Source of the DNA: Micrococcales bacterium UBA2037
GTDB taxonomy: Bacteria; Actinomycetota; Actinomycetes; Actinomycetales; Microbacteriaceae
Direction: 5' to 3'
Assembly: GCA_002333405.1 (NCBI GenBank)
Contig: DDBH01000013.1
Coordinates: 139,571 to 174,854 of the forward strand
DNA length: 35,284 bases
Both the position numbers and the translations under genes were made by a program. Shown here piece after piece: positions 7,262 to 14,996 of the stretch. The notes beneath the pieces were generated by a model. The model did not search any database. It saw only the letters and a list, made by a program, of their open reading frames with translations, and was not told where the DNA came from. How positions within the stretch are numbered: position 1 is the stretch's first letter; every line of letters starts with the position of its first letter.

Positions 7262-8449
7262 TTGCGAATTTCAAAGCGTTGGGTTCCTTCGATTGCAGTT
7301 CCAGCAGTGATCGCTGTTGGGGCAATTGCGGTTCCACTGCAGGCCAATGCCATTGACCTCCCGGACCTAAGTCCGCAGCAAGTCATGGTTTTGATGCAGG
7401 GTGCCGATGTCACCGAGTTCTCCGGAACAATTGTGAAGTCAAGCAACATGGGTTTGCCGACTCTGGAATTTAGCTCAATGATGTCTGAGGACAGCATTGC
7501 GCAGATTGAAGAGAAGATGCCGGCCGAGATGGCGGACTTTGTTCCTGCAGTTATCGAGTCGAACACTTTGACCCAGGCGATTGAATTGATTTCTGGCTCT
7601 CACACCATTCGCGTTTATGTTTCCGGCCAGGACAAGCTGCGTGCACAGATTCTTGACCCAATGTCGCAGCGCGACCTGATTGTGAGCGGCAATGAGTTCT
7701 GGGTTTACGACGCCAAAATGGCAACTGCCCTGACTGGAACAATTGACATCGAGGCTGACCCTGCAAAGCAGGTAGAGGCCGAGCAAAAGGTTATGGACTA
7801 CGCCGACTCAATCGCGCTTGACCTTTCAAGCCCAGAGGCAATCGCCGACTACCTGGTGTCGATGGTCGACGAAACTTCACAGATTGAGGTGGGCAGGGAC
7901 CACAGTGTCGCTGGTCGAAGTGCCTACCAGCTAATAATTAGCCCAGATTCTCCAAACTCGCTGGTTGCCAGTGCTGCGGTCTCGGTTGACTCCGAGACTG
8001 GAATGCCTCTGAAGGTTGAGATCTTCTCAACCACCCAGGTAGAAGCGGCAATGACTGTTGGCTTTGAGAGCATCAGCTTTGGAAGCGTCGACCAGGGTCT
8101 GTTTAGCTTTACTCCTCCAGCAGGAACCAGCGTTGAAACATTTGATGCAGACGAGCTAATGGCGACACTGGATGGCTACGAGAAGCCTGAAGGGTACGTC
8201 AGTGACTACGAAGTTCCAGCCGAGCCAGAGGTTTTGGGTTCTGACTGGGACAGTGTCGTGCACCTAGCTGCATTGCCTGCAGACATTCCTCAAGACTTGA
8301 TGGCAACCGAATTGTTTGCGGACATGTTGACTCAGGTTCCAGGTGGCAAGGTTTTCTCGACACCGCTCGTGAATGTTTTGCTTACCGATTCTGGTGAGGT
8401 CTACATGGGCGCAGTAACAATCGATTACCTACTAAGCCTCGCCAACTAG
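7262..8449 (+). CDS. Secreted LolA/RseB-like protein of an ABC operon
   Basis: This 395-residue protein has a Sec-type signal peptide: basic start RISKRW, hydrophobic core, probable cleavage after about residue 30 (QANA). The mature part resembles the actinobacterial LolA/DUF2092-like fold. It contains DLSPQQVMVLMQGADVTEFSGTI, the GSHTIRVYVSGQDKLRAQILD region and NEFWVYDAKMATA. These motifs fit a beta-sheet lipid- or lipoprotein-binding scaffold. The start is TTG with GGGAG 6 nt upstream; the next ATG would remove the signal peptide. It is followed after 6 bp by an ABC ATPase and then a permease, so the three probably act together at the membrane. The cargo is unknown. Confidence 0.8.
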   Translation: MRISKRWVPSIAVPAVIAVGAIAVPLQANAIDLPDLSPQQVMVLMQGADVTEFSGTIVKSSNMGLPTLEFSSMMSEDSIAQIEEKMPAEMADFVPAVIESNTLTQAIELISGSHTIRVYVSGQDKLRAQILDPMSQRDLIVSGNEFWVYDAKMATALTGTIDIEADPAKQVEAEQKVMDYADSIALDLSSPEAIADYLVSMVDETSQIEVGRDHSVAGRSAYQLIISPDSPNSLVASAAVSVDSETGMPLKVEIFSTTQVEAAMTVGFESISFGSVDQGLFSFTPPAGTSVETFDADELMATLDGYEKPEGYVSDYEVPAEPEVLGSDWDSVVHLAALPADIPQDLMATELFADMLTQVPGGKVFSTPLVNVLLTDSGEVYMGAVTIDYLLSLAN

Positions 8450-8455
8450 CTCTCG

Positions 8456-9400
8456 ATGGACAACGCCATAGAGCTGGCGATAAAAACCAGCTCTCTCACC
8501 AAGCAGTTTGGTTCACAAAAAGCCGTCAATAACATTGAGCTGAGTGTCCCAAAGGGCTCAGTGTTTGGCTTTCTTGGACCGAACGGCTCCGGCAAAACCA
8601 CGTCCATCAGAATGATTCTGGGTTTGGCAGAAGCTAGCCAAGGCCAGATCGAGCTACTTGGCCACCCAATTCCTAAAGAACTAGAGCTGGCGCTACCCAA
8701 GGTCGGAGCACTGGTTGAGGGTCCTGCCTTCTATCCCTACATGTCTGGCCGCAACAACCTAATCCGAATCGACTCCGCAGATAGGTTTGCAAACAGCAAA
8801 ACCAGAGCAGAGCGGGTGGATGCGGCACTGGAGCGAGTTGGGCTAACAAATGCTGCCAAGAAGAAGGTTCACGCCTACTCACTTGGCATGAAGCAGCGCC
8901 TCGGGCTAGCAAACGCCCTGCTAAAGCCCCGCGAAATCCTGATTCTGGATGAGCCGACAAACGGGCTCGATCCTCAGGGAACCAGAGAGGTTCGAAACCT
9001 GATTCGCTCGCTTGCAAATGAGGGAATCACGATCTTTGTTTCCAGTCACCTACTAAGTGAAATTGAGCAGCTCTGCAGCCATCTGGCCGTAATGACCGCT
9101 GGCAAGATTGTCGCCCAGGGCAGCATTGAGGAGCTTAGAAAAGAGTCGCAAACCAGGTTGATTCTGAAAAGCGACCGAATAGACGAAGTAGTTGACCTGC
9201 TAAAGCAGCAGGGACTTAGCAAGCTCTCCCTAAAACCAGACCGAATCGTGGCACCGGTTCCGGGCGATTTTGATGTGGCGGGTTTGAACCAGCTACTAGT
9301 CAAAAAGAAATTCATGATTAGCGAGATTCGGCTCGAGCAGCCAAGTCTCGAAGAGTACTTTGTCAACCTAACCGGAGAGGGGTTTGAAGTTGTTCGCTAA
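8456..9400 (+). CDS. ABC transporter ATP-binding protein
   Basis: This 314-residue exporter-type ABC ATPase belongs to the CcmA/DrrA/NodI group. It has Walker A GPNGSGKTTS (near residues 41-50), a Q-loop region at GALVEGPAFYPYMSG, signature YSLGMKQRLGLA, Walker B ILILDEPTNGLDPQG, and the H-loop FVSSHLLSEIE. The C-terminal 80 or so residues are the usual DUF4162-like extension ending LEEYFVNLTG. It begins 6 bp after the LolA-like gene and overlaps the permease gene, so it is the motor of this three-gene operon. Energy coupling to export or to membrane lipid or lipoprotein handling is inferred from family and neighbours. Confidence 0.92.
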   Translation: MDNAIELAIKTSSLTKQFGSQKAVNNIELSVPKGSVFGFLGPNGSGKTTSIRMILGLAEASQGQIELLGHPIPKELELALPKVGALVEGPAFYPYMSGRNNLIRIDSADRFANSKTRAERVDAALERVGLTNAAKKKVHAYSLGMKQRLGLANALLKPREILILDEPTNGLDPQGTREVRNLIRSLANEGITIFVSSHLLSEIEQLCSHLAVMTAGKIVAQGSIEELRKESQTRLILKSDRIDEVVDLLKQQGLSKLSLKPDRIVAPVPGDFDVAGLNQLLVKKKFMISEIRLEQPSLEEYFVNLTGEGFEVVR

Positions 9401-10220
9401 ATCTCTCAGCTTGTCACTAATGGCATCTGAACTTCGGGTTATGTTTACCCGTCGTCGCACCTGGGCCATGCTGGCAGCAATCGCTCTGATTCCGATTTTG
9501 CTAGCAATCGCGGTTGCCCTTTCAAGTGAGCAGCTTGCTCCAGGTGAGGGTCCGCCATTTCTTGATCGAGTCACCCAAAACGGCCTGTTCACTGGCTTCA
9601 CCGCAACCCTGCTGGCACTCCCGCTGTTCTTGCCCTTGACCATAGCCGTCGTTGCCGGAGACACTATCGCCGGTGAGGCTAGCCTGGGCACCCTTAGATA
9701 CCTGTTAATCGCACCGGTTGGAAGACTGAGGCTGTTAGTTGTGAAGTACCTGGGCACAGTCGTCTTCGCACTTGCAGGTACTTTCACGCTGATGATATTC
9801 GGTGGCATCATTGGGGCAATCTTGTTCCCAGTGGGACCAGTTACTCTGCTCTCTGGCGATCAGATCAGCCTGATGGAATCCTTTGGCCGCATGGCGCTCG
9901 TCGCCCTCTACACAACCATTTCGATGACCGGCATGCTGGCGCTGGGTCTGTTTATTTCAACGCTTACCACTGTCCCTGTTGGAGCCATGGCGGCAACGGT
10001 GGTGCTTGCTGGGGTAAGTCAGATCCTGGACAACCTGCCACAGCTTTCCTGGTTGCACGAATGGCTCTTTACTCACTACTGGCTGGATTTCGCGGACCTG
10101 CTGAGGCAACCCATTGAGCTTGGCTCTCTGGTTAGCAATGCGCTGCTCCAACTTGGCTACATCGCCGTTTTTGGTGCTCTTGCCTACTCAAGGTTCACCA
10201 CTAAAGACATCTTGAGCTAA
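9384..10220 (+). CDS. ABC transporter permease (ABC-2 type)
   Basis: This protein of up to 278 residues has six predicted membrane segments and the ABC-2 permease feature GDTIAGEASLGTLRYLLIAPVGR just before the third segment. This motif is typical of permeases paired with DrrA-like ATPases. The open frame begins at TTG 9384, but TTG 9390 is better spaced from GGAGAGGGG (9373-9381). ATG 9420 would also keep the conserved MASELRVMFTRRRTW start. All options overlap or nearly abut the ATPase gene, indicating translational coupling. It is the last gene of the operon and is followed by tRNA-Lys 26 bp later. Confidence 0.88.
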   Translation: MKLFAKSLSLSLMASELRVMFTRRRTWAMLAAIALIPILLAIAVALSSEQLAPGEGPPFLDRVTQNGLFTGFTATLLALPLFLPLTIAVVAGDTIAGEASLGTLRYLLIAPVGRLRLLVVKYLGTVVFALAGTFTLMIFGGIIGAILFPVGPVTLLSGDQISLMESFGRMALVALYTTISMTGMLALGLFISTLTTVPVGAMAATVVLAGVSQILDNLPQLSWLHEWLFTHYWLDFADLLRQPIELGSLVSNALLQLGYIAVFGALAYSRFTTKDILS

Positions 10221-10246
10221 TCCACTGTTACACTTGCAAGCTGCAC

Positions 10247-10320
10247 GGGCCTCTAGCTCAGTTGGTTAGAGCAACGGACTTTTAATCCGTGGGTCGTGGG
10301 TTCGAATCCCACGGGGCCTA
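10247..10320 (+). tRNA. tRNA-Lys (UUU)
   Basis: This 74-nt cloverleaf has acceptor stem GGGCCTC/GGGGCCT (with G1-U72 and U6-G67 wobbles), D arm GCTC..GAGC, and anticodon stem ACGGA/TCCGT. The 7-nt loop CTTTTAA carries anticodon TTT at 10281-10283. The T arm is GTGGG-TTCGAAT-CCCAC and the discriminator base is A at 10320. CCA is not encoded. Confidence 0.97.
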
Positions 10321-10322
10321 CT

Positions 10323-10354
10323 AGGACCCCATCCTCCACGGTGGGGTCCTTTCA
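10323..10354 (+). terminator. Terminator after tRNA-Lys
   Basis: The perfect 9-bp stem AGGACCCCA (10323-10331) / TGGGGTCCT (10342-10350) has a 10-nt loop and is followed by TTTC. It lies 2 nt after the tRNA and would end its transcription; the T-run is short. Confidence 0.75.
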
Positions 10355-10413
10355 CTTTCTGCGACCATCAATCATTCTGGAAGCTTTTTGTCGTTGCAGT
10401 GGTTTGATTTTCA

Positions 10414-10803
10414 ATGCAAACCAACCAAAGACGCCTAATAGGTATCTATAAAGCTGATGGCGGCATAGTTGGCGAAGTCAGCTACTTTCTGGGCCACTTG
10501 GTTGGAGTTAGAAACTGTAGCCTTTGCGATGTCACTCACTCGCCGTTCAAGAAAAAAGCCGAGTTCAAAAAGTTCCAAGCACGCCTTCTGGAAAATCACC
10601 AGCTCGAGGTGAGCCTGGTTCACATGAATGAGAGGAGCGAATCAGAACTCGCGGCATCTAAGGGTCGAGAGCCCTGTGTGCTGCTCCAGCATGAAGACGG
10701 GTCGATGTCGATGTTTCTTGATTATGAAGAGCTGGCTGCTGCCAAAGGGAGCGTGCGCTCATTTGAAAAATTACTGGAATCAAGGATTGCGATTTATCTC
10801 TAG
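10414..10803 (+). CDS. Uncharacterised small protein with CxxC motif
   Basis: This 129-residue soluble protein opens with RRLIGIYKADGGIVGEVSYFLG. Around residues 35-41 it carries the striking motif CSLCDVTH, followed by a basic stretch (SPFKKKAEFKKF) and an acidic, Leu-rich C-terminal half. I recognise the C-x-x-C-D-[IV]-T-H signature from hypothetical proteins in many bacteria but know of no assigned function. The Cys pair plus His could bind metal or act as a redox site. A weak TTTGAT box ends 6 nt before the ATG and no Shine-Dalgarno is visible. The gene is followed 15 bp later by the ABM gene. Confidence 0.7.
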   Translation: MQTNQRRLIGIYKADGGIVGEVSYFLGHLVGVRNCSLCDVTHSPFKKKAEFKKFQARLLENHQLEVSLVHMNERSESELAASKGREPCVLLQHEDGSMSMFLDYEELAAAKGSVRSFEKLLESRIAIYL

Positions 10804-10806
10804 GTC

Positions 10807-10812
10807 TAAACT
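10807..10812 (+). promoter_or_regulatory. -10 box of the ABM gene
   Basis: TAAACT at 10807-10812 ends 7 nt before the ATG at 10819 and no ribosome binding site intervenes, so leaderless initiation is likely. Confidence 0.45.
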
Positions 10813-10818
10813 TCCCGC

Positions 10819-11118
10819 ATGACTACAAACAAGTGCCGCGTTATCGCGATCTTCACTCCAAAACCTGAGCTCTTTAGTGAGGTCAAGGATCTCCTTACAG
10901 TAATCACGCCTGAGGTCTATAAAGAGCCCGGTTGTGAGTTGTATCAGCTTCACGAGAGTGTTGATGGGCAATTGGTCTTTGTTGAAACCTGGACTACTCG
11001 AGAAGACTGGGTCTTCCACGGCACCCAAGATCCAGTTGCAAGAATTCAGGCTGGCATCGCAGGCAAGCTCGAGACCGATGTTGTGGTCATGGAGATGTAT
11101 GAAACGGATGCTCTCTAG
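10819..11118 (+). CDS. Antibiotic biosynthesis monooxygenase (ABM) domain protein
   Basis: This 99-residue single-domain protein has the dimeric alpha/beta-barrel ABM pattern. It shows an opening strand CRVIAIFTPKP, the helix LFSEVKDLLTVITPEV, EPGCELYQLHES, the strand QLVFVETWTTREDW and a closing HG.QDPVARI helix. Relatives include the quinol monooxygenase YgiN. No catalytic residue can be assigned safely. Its stop codon and that of the convergent DUF998 gene share the palindrome CTAG (11115-11118). Confidence 0.82.
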   Translation: MTTNKCRVIAIFTPKPELFSEVKDLLTVITPEVYKEPGCELYQLHESVDGQLVFVETWTTREDWVFHGTQDPVARIQAGIAGKLETDVVVMEMYETDAL

Positions 11119-11723
11119 ACAGACACCCTTGTTTGTCGTTGCTGATGCAGCCACTGCATCCAGATAGCAGCTGACAGCCAGAGCACCTGCATCACAGCAA
11201 TGACTCGCTCGGACAGGCCAACAATTGGCTGGCCAGGCTCTAGCCAGGTAAGCAAGAACCAGAGCGTGGTGAGCCCCATCACCAGGGACGCGGTAATTGC
11301 ACCGACTGGCCGAATGCTCCAGTGGTAGCGCTTGTCAAAACGCATTGCAAACAGCGGCCAGGCCGAGAACAGCACAAAGGCGATAGTCGCAAAAATTCGG
11401 TGCCAGTCCGAGAAGCTGTCTTGAGACGGGGTGGTGAAAAATGTGTAGCCAAACCCAGCTACACCTGCTGCAGCCAGAGCTACTCTGCCGGGAATCGAGA
11501 ACGCCTTTGCGTGCCAGGCGCCGATGAGCGTCAGCAATGAACCGAAGATGAAAAAGCTGGATTGAATCCACTGCACTGGAGAGTCATCGGCGGCTAGGTC
11601 GCTGATGGTCTTCGCAATTGGGTCATAGCCTGGCCACAACGCTCCAGATATCGTCCAGCCGAGAACGTTTTGAATTGGGCCGAGTGTTGCTGCGACTACT
11701 GCCCAGATACCAATTAGCTGCAC
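11115..11723 (-). CDS. DUF998-family membrane protein
   Basis: This 202-residue integral membrane protein has six predicted hydrophobic segments. The DUF998 features are present: the first helix followed by GYDPIAKTISDLAADDSPVQW, then FFTTPSQDSFSDWHRIFATIAFVLFSAWPLF. The Asp/His-containing loops near the membrane face are typical of the family; its function is unknown. The start is GTG at 11723 with AGGGGA about 6 nt upstream. The stop overlaps the ABM stop within CTAG. Confidence 0.8.
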   Translation of the reverse strand: MQLIGIWAVVAATLGPIQNVLGWTISGALWPGYDPIAKTISDLAADDSPVQWIQSSFFIFGSLLTLIGAWHAKAFSIPGRVALAAAGVAGFGYTFFTTPSQDSFSDWHRIFATIAFVLFSAWPLFAMRFDKRYHWSIRPVGAITASLVMGLTTLWFLLTWLEPGQPIVGLSERVIAVMQVLWLSAAIWMQWLHQQRQTRVSV

Positions 11724-11747
11724 GTGATCCCCTGCCTAGTTTGGCTT

Positions 11748-12239
11748 CTAGTCTGTAGGGCGAGCACTGTTTCCAGCAACCGAAAACGCCAAACCGATTG
11801 AATCGCCTGCTGCGACCTCCAAGTTGGCAATGGTGTAGGTGGCAAACGCCCAAGATTCTTGCCCTTGGCTCTTAGAGAAAAACCCCCAGTAGGCAAGAGC
11901 GGAAGGCATCTCGTTGCAGTCCTCAACGTAGTCCGGTTCTCCGGCAATTGAGATGGTCTGGTTCTTGCCTGGAATATTGTTTACGCGACAAACCACTTGA
12001 TCCCCATACGCCTTGGTGCCTTCGGTCCTGACACCGACAGCTGCAAAGAGGTCTTTGGCTAGTGCGGTTTGGCCGGGGATAGAAACGCAGCTGAGCACAT
12101 CGTCACCAAAGCCGCCATAGTTGACGGCAACCACTACTCCTGAGCAGCCGCCATCCTGGTCAAAGGCCACCTCATTGACACTGGAGCAGCCGGTAAGCAC
12201 GAGTGTTGCTAGTGCTACAAGTGGCAGAAATTTGCGCAT
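11748..12239 (-). CDS. Secreted lipoprotein, DUF4430/transcobalamin-like
   Basis: This 163-residue protein has a lipoprotein signal peptide whose lipobox is LTGC, with Cys18 as lipidation site. The mature domain contains CSGVVVAVNYGGFGDD, VVCRVNNIPG and DCNEMPSALAYWGFF. This resembles actinobacterial DUF4430 proteins often linked to ECF or cobalamin uptake (pattern C-R-[IV]-N-x-x-P .. C .. P-x-A-x-A-Y-W). Four Cys in the mature part may form disulfides. The start at 12239 is chosen because GAGGAG lies 6 nt upstream and the signal peptide starts there; the frame stays open upstream but only as antisense of the SDR gene. No transporter is adjacent. Confidence 0.78.
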   Translation of the reverse strand: MRKFLPLVALATLVLTGCSSVNEVAFDQDGGCSGVVVAVNYGGFGDDVLSCVSIPGQTALAKDLFAAVGVRTEGTKAYGDQVVCRVNNIPGKNQTISIAGEPDYVEDCNEMPSALAYWGFFSKSQGQESWAFATYTIANLEVAAGDSIGLAFSVAGNSARPTD

Positions 12240-12261
12240 GTTTACTCCTCGACAACGGCTA

Positions 12262-12267
12262 ATTCTA
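12262..12267 (-). promoter_or_regulatory. -10 box of the lipoprotein gene
   Basis: Read toward the lipoprotein gene the sequence is TAGAAT. It would start transcription about 15 nt before the ATG, leaving just enough leader for the GAGGAG ribosome binding site. No clear -35 was found. Confidence 0.35.
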
Positions 12268-12318
12268 TGGTTGGGAGGCAATTTTCCCCTTTTCGAAATA
12301 CCGCGAGCCTGTCCCCTG

Positions 12319-12324
12319 TTAGAT
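12319..12324 (+). promoter_or_regulatory. -10 box of the SDR gene (weak)
   Basis: TTAGAT ends 7 nt before the ATG at 12331. It matches the leaderless spacing used elsewhere in the window, but the second base deviates from TANNNT. No Shine-Dalgarno is visible. Confidence 0.3.
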
Positions 12325-12330
12325 AGCACC

Positions 12331-13020
12331 ATGGAACTTACAGGTAAAACGATTTTGGTTACTGGCGCCTCCGGAGCTCTTGGCTCGGAGCTATCGACGG
12401 CTTTGGCGCTAAAAGGCGCCAAGGTTCTGGGCACTGCCACCGCCAATGAATCGGCGGGAAAGATTCCGGCAAAGGCCGAGGTGAGGCTGCTGCTTGACTT
12501 CACCGAGCCAGAATCAATCCAGACTTTGACCGATTACCTGATTGCGGCAAGTCCGCTTGATGGAATCATCAACGCCTCTGGGCTAGTTGCCTTCGGGCCC
12601 GCCGGTGAACTCGAGGTTGAGACAATCGCCAGGCTGACAGCTGTGAACTCATCAGGCCCAATGCAATTGATCTCAAAGCTCTTTGGAAAACTGAAGGAGT
12701 CTGCCTCGGCTGGCAATGAACCTTTTGTCATGAACCTAACTGGAATGGTTGCCGAAACTCCAATGCCGGGAATGGCAGCCTATTCAGGCTCCAAGACTGC
12801 AATCCACGGGTTCTTGACCGCGCTTGGCAAAGAATGGCGAAGGGAGGGGATCAGAGTTATTTCTGCAAGACCTGGACACACCGAAACCGGCCTAGCAGGT
12901 AGGGCAATTGCTGGTCAGGCTCCCCAGTTCCCAACAGGAATGACTGCATCGCATGTTGTTGAGAGGCTGTTGGCCGCAATTGAGGCTGACGAAAAGGATT
13001 TGCCGGCTACAGAATTCTGA
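12331..13020 (+). CDS. Short-chain dehydrogenase/reductase with Gly at the catalytic Ser position
   Basis: This 229-residue classical-length SDR has the cofactor loop TGASGALG (residues 11-18), IINASG near 79-84 in place of NNAG, and YSGSK with catalytic Tyr151 and Lys155. Counting back 13 residues from Tyr151, where the catalytic Ser normally sits, gives Gly138 in NLTGMVAETP. The usual Ser is absent, though Thr137 is adjacent. The start at ATG 12331 gives the proper N-terminus; extending upstream would run over the divergent lipoprotein gene. The 3' end overlaps galM by 14 bp. The substrate is unknown. Confidence 0.88.
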   Translation: MELTGKTILVTGASGALGSELSTALALKGAKVLGTATANESAGKIPAKAEVRLLLDFTEPESIQTLTDYLIAASPLDGIINASGLVAFGPAGELEVETIARLTAVNSSGPMQLISKLFGKLKESASAGNEPFVMNLTGMVAETPMPGMAAYSGSKTAIHGFLTALGKEWRREGIRVISARPGHTETGLAGRAIAGQAPQFPTGMTASHVVERLLAAIEADEKDLPATEF

Positions 13021-13879
13021 TTTCGTAGCTAAAGACCCTGCTGTCACCTGCAGCAATCTCGGTTGAATCGATATCTTCCGCAAAGACATTGGCTCTGTGA
13101 GACATCGGCTCAATGGCTAACGCGGAACCTTCCTCAAAAATCTGCTCGTCAGGGCGATAAAGCATGAAGTAATCAAACCCCTGTAGTGCTCTGATTTCGA
13201 AGCTGCAATCAGGCCTTAGCACCGTGATCGCGTCCGCCCCATAAAAGCAGGTGTCCAAGCCAGCAACCTCAGCGCTGTCCTGGTTCAGAGCTAGCCCTGA
13301 TATCTCTTCATCTGAAACCGGCAACATTCTGGAATCTGTTAGAACCCGATTTGTAAATGGGGCCGACACTTCAAAGCGGTCGCCGAGCAAGAAAAAGGGG
13401 TGAAAACCGATTCCAAAAGGCGCTGCTTGGCCGGAGTGATTGGTGGCTATGGCGCGAACTAGCAACGAGTCCTCGTGAAGCTCGAACTCGAGCTGCAAAT
13501 CAACTGCGAACGGGTACTGCGAATCCAGTCCAAAACTGTAGCTAAGAGCCAGCTTGTCCTCATGCTGGCTCTCAATTTCGAATTCCTGGTCTAGCAGCAG
13601 TCCGTGGTTGGCATTGCCATCAGCATCCAGATTTAGCGCTTGAATATCGGATTCACGAAAGGTGTACTTGCCGGCTGCTAGACGATTTGGCCAGGGAGCC
13701 ATGGTGTAGCCGAAGACTTTTGCGAGTTGATTGGCGCCGGAAAAATGTGGAATCAAGACCTTTCCATTTAATGAAAGATGCTGAATTTGACCCCCAACAG
13801 GGCCAATTCCTGCAATACTTAATTCACTTCCGCTTTGGCGGGAGATACTCAGTTGCTCACCATGGTCGTTTTCGCGCAC
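13007..13879 (-). CDS. galM: Aldose 1-epimerase family protein (galactose mutarotase)
   Basis: This 290-residue beta-sandwich protein interconverts the alpha and beta anomers of hexoses such as galactose. It shows the family landmarks: MAPWPNRLAAGKYTF (sugar-binding Arg), NANHGLLLD (His), FGIGFHPFF (catalytic His), and a Glu near the C-terminus in LAIEPMSHRANVF. It is divergent from galT-galK with 37 bp between starts, so it very likely feeds beta-to-alpha-converted galactose to GalK. The GTG start has a TAACAT box ending 7 nt upstream, suggesting a leaderless message. The 3' end overlaps the SDR gene. Confidence 0.87.
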   Translation of the reverse strand: MRENDHGEQLSISRQSGSELSIAGIGPVGGQIQHLSLNGKVLIPHFSGANQLAKVFGYTMAPWPNRLAAGKYTFRESDIQALNLDADGNANHGLLLDQEFEIESQHEDKLALSYSFGLDSQYPFAVDLQLEFELHEDSLLVRAIATNHSGQAAPFGIGFHPFFLLGDRFEVSAPFTNRVLTDSRMLPVSDEEISGLALNQDSAEVAGLDTCFYGADAITVLRPDCSFEIRALQGFDYFMLYRPDEQIFEEGSALAIEPMSHRANVFAEDIDSTEIAAGDSRVFSYEIRIL

Positions 13880-13884
13880 CCGTT

Positions 13885-13891
13885 TATGTTA
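13885..13891. promoter_or_regulatory. Overlapping divergent -10 boxes of galM and galT
   Basis: The 7-bp stretch TATGTTA serves both strands. TATGTT (13885-13890) is a plausible -10 for galT, whose start at 13917 has a Shine-Dalgarno. TAACAT on the minus strand (13886-13891) ends 7 nt before the galM GTG. Two polymerases could not occupy it at once, so galM and galTK promoters may compete. Confidence 0.45.
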
Positions 13892-13916
13892 CAGATAGTG
13901 AGTAAGAGGAATCTGA

Positions 13917-14996
13917 GTGAATAAACCCAGAATTGATGCCAAGCTCTTTGATGGCCGAGACATCTTCTATTTTGATGATGCAAATTCTCAGCTACCCAGG
14001 CAAAGAGCTGATGATCAGCGACCAAAAGATTCCAGGCCCAACACTGCTGAACTTAGGTATGACCCGCTGGTGTCGGAATGGATAACTGTTGCCTCTCACA
14101 GGCAAGAGCGAGCCTTTTTGCCACCCAAGCACGCTTGTCCGCTATGCCCCACTTCCGAATCAAACCCAAGTGAATTGCCTGACGTCTTTGACGTTGCGGT
14201 CTTTGAAAACAAGGGGCCTGCTTTTGGTCCTGCGCTGGGAAGCATTGAACACCCGAGTGCTACTAGTCCATTTGGATTCCAAACAACTGCCCATGGCAGG
14301 TGTGAGGTGGTGGTGTTCAGCCCGGAGCATCAGGGCAGCCTGGGCTCAATGCCAACAACCAGAATCGAAACCGTTATTGGTGCGTGGCAAAACCGTACTG
14401 CTGATCTTCAATCAACTAGCGGCGTGATGCAGGTCTTCCCATTCGAAAATCGCGGCCAGGACATCGGTGTCACGCTGCATCACCCGCATGGTCAGATTTA
14501 CGCTTACCCATTTGTTACCCCGCGAACTCAAAAACTAGTTCGAAGCGTGGATGCTCACGGCGGCGATTTCTTCGGTGAACTAATCGCCTTTGAATCTGGT
14601 TCAACCCGCAAGGTCATCGAAACCGAAAACTTTGTGGCCTACGTTCCCTTTGCTGCCAGGTGGCCAATCGAACTGCACCTAACACCAAAGCGAGCCGTGG
14701 CAGATCTGAGTGAATTGGCTGAGCACGAGGTGAGTGAATTGGCTGATGCCTATAAGCGACTGCTCCAGGGATTGGACAACTTCTACGACCGAACCACTCC
14801 CTACATCTCAGCCTGGCACCAGGCACCAATGATTGAAAATCGCGAGCGACTGCGGTTGATGCTTCAAATAACTTCCCCGCTGCGGGCCGTTGACAAGCTC
14901 AAGCATCTTGCTGGCTCGGAGAGCGCGATGGGCGCCTTTGTCGGTGACGTGGCTCCCGAGGTAACTGCAGCAAGACTCAAAGAGGTAATTCAATGA
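13917..14996 (+). CDS. galT: Galactose-1-phosphate uridylyltransferase
   Basis: This 359-residue cytoplasmic enzyme transfers UMP from UDP-glucose to galactose 1-phosphate. It has the N-terminal RYDPLVSEWITVASHRQER, the zinc-binding CPLC, the ENKGPAFGP motif, and the catalytic HPH in LHHPHGQIYAYPF (nucleophilic His). In the C-terminal half it has FAARWPIELHLTPKRA and YISAWHQAP. Start GTG 13917 has AAGAGGA (13904-13910) well placed. It overlaps galK by 4 nt (ATGA), so the two are translated in coupled fashion. galE is not in the window. Confidence 0.95.
   Translation: MNKPRIDAKLFDGRDIFYFDDANSQLPRQRADDQRPKDSRPNTAELRYDPLVSEWITVASHRQERAFLPPKHACPLCPTSESNPSELPDVFDVAVFENKGPAFGPALGSIEHPSATSPFGFQTTAHGRCEVVVFSPEHQGSLGSMPTTRIETVIGAWQNRTADLQSTSGVMQVFPFENRGQDIGVTLHHPHGQIYAYPFVTPRTQKLVRSVDAHGGDFFGELIAFESGSTRKVIETENFVAYVPFAARWPIELHLTPKRAVADLSELAEHEVSELADAYKRLLQGLDNFYDRTTPYISAWHQAPMIENRERLRLMLQITSPLRAVDKLKHLAGSESAMGAFVGDVAPEVTAARLKEVIQ

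Noticed and set aside
12121..12330. N-terminal extension of the SDR frame
   Set aside because: It lies antisense to the lipoprotein gene, and the cofactor motif is correctly placed from ATG 12331.
12240..12503. N-terminal extension of the DUF4430-like lipoprotein frame up to 12503
   Set aside because: It would run antisense through the SDR coding start, and a lipoprotein signal peptide with a ribosome binding site begins at 12239.
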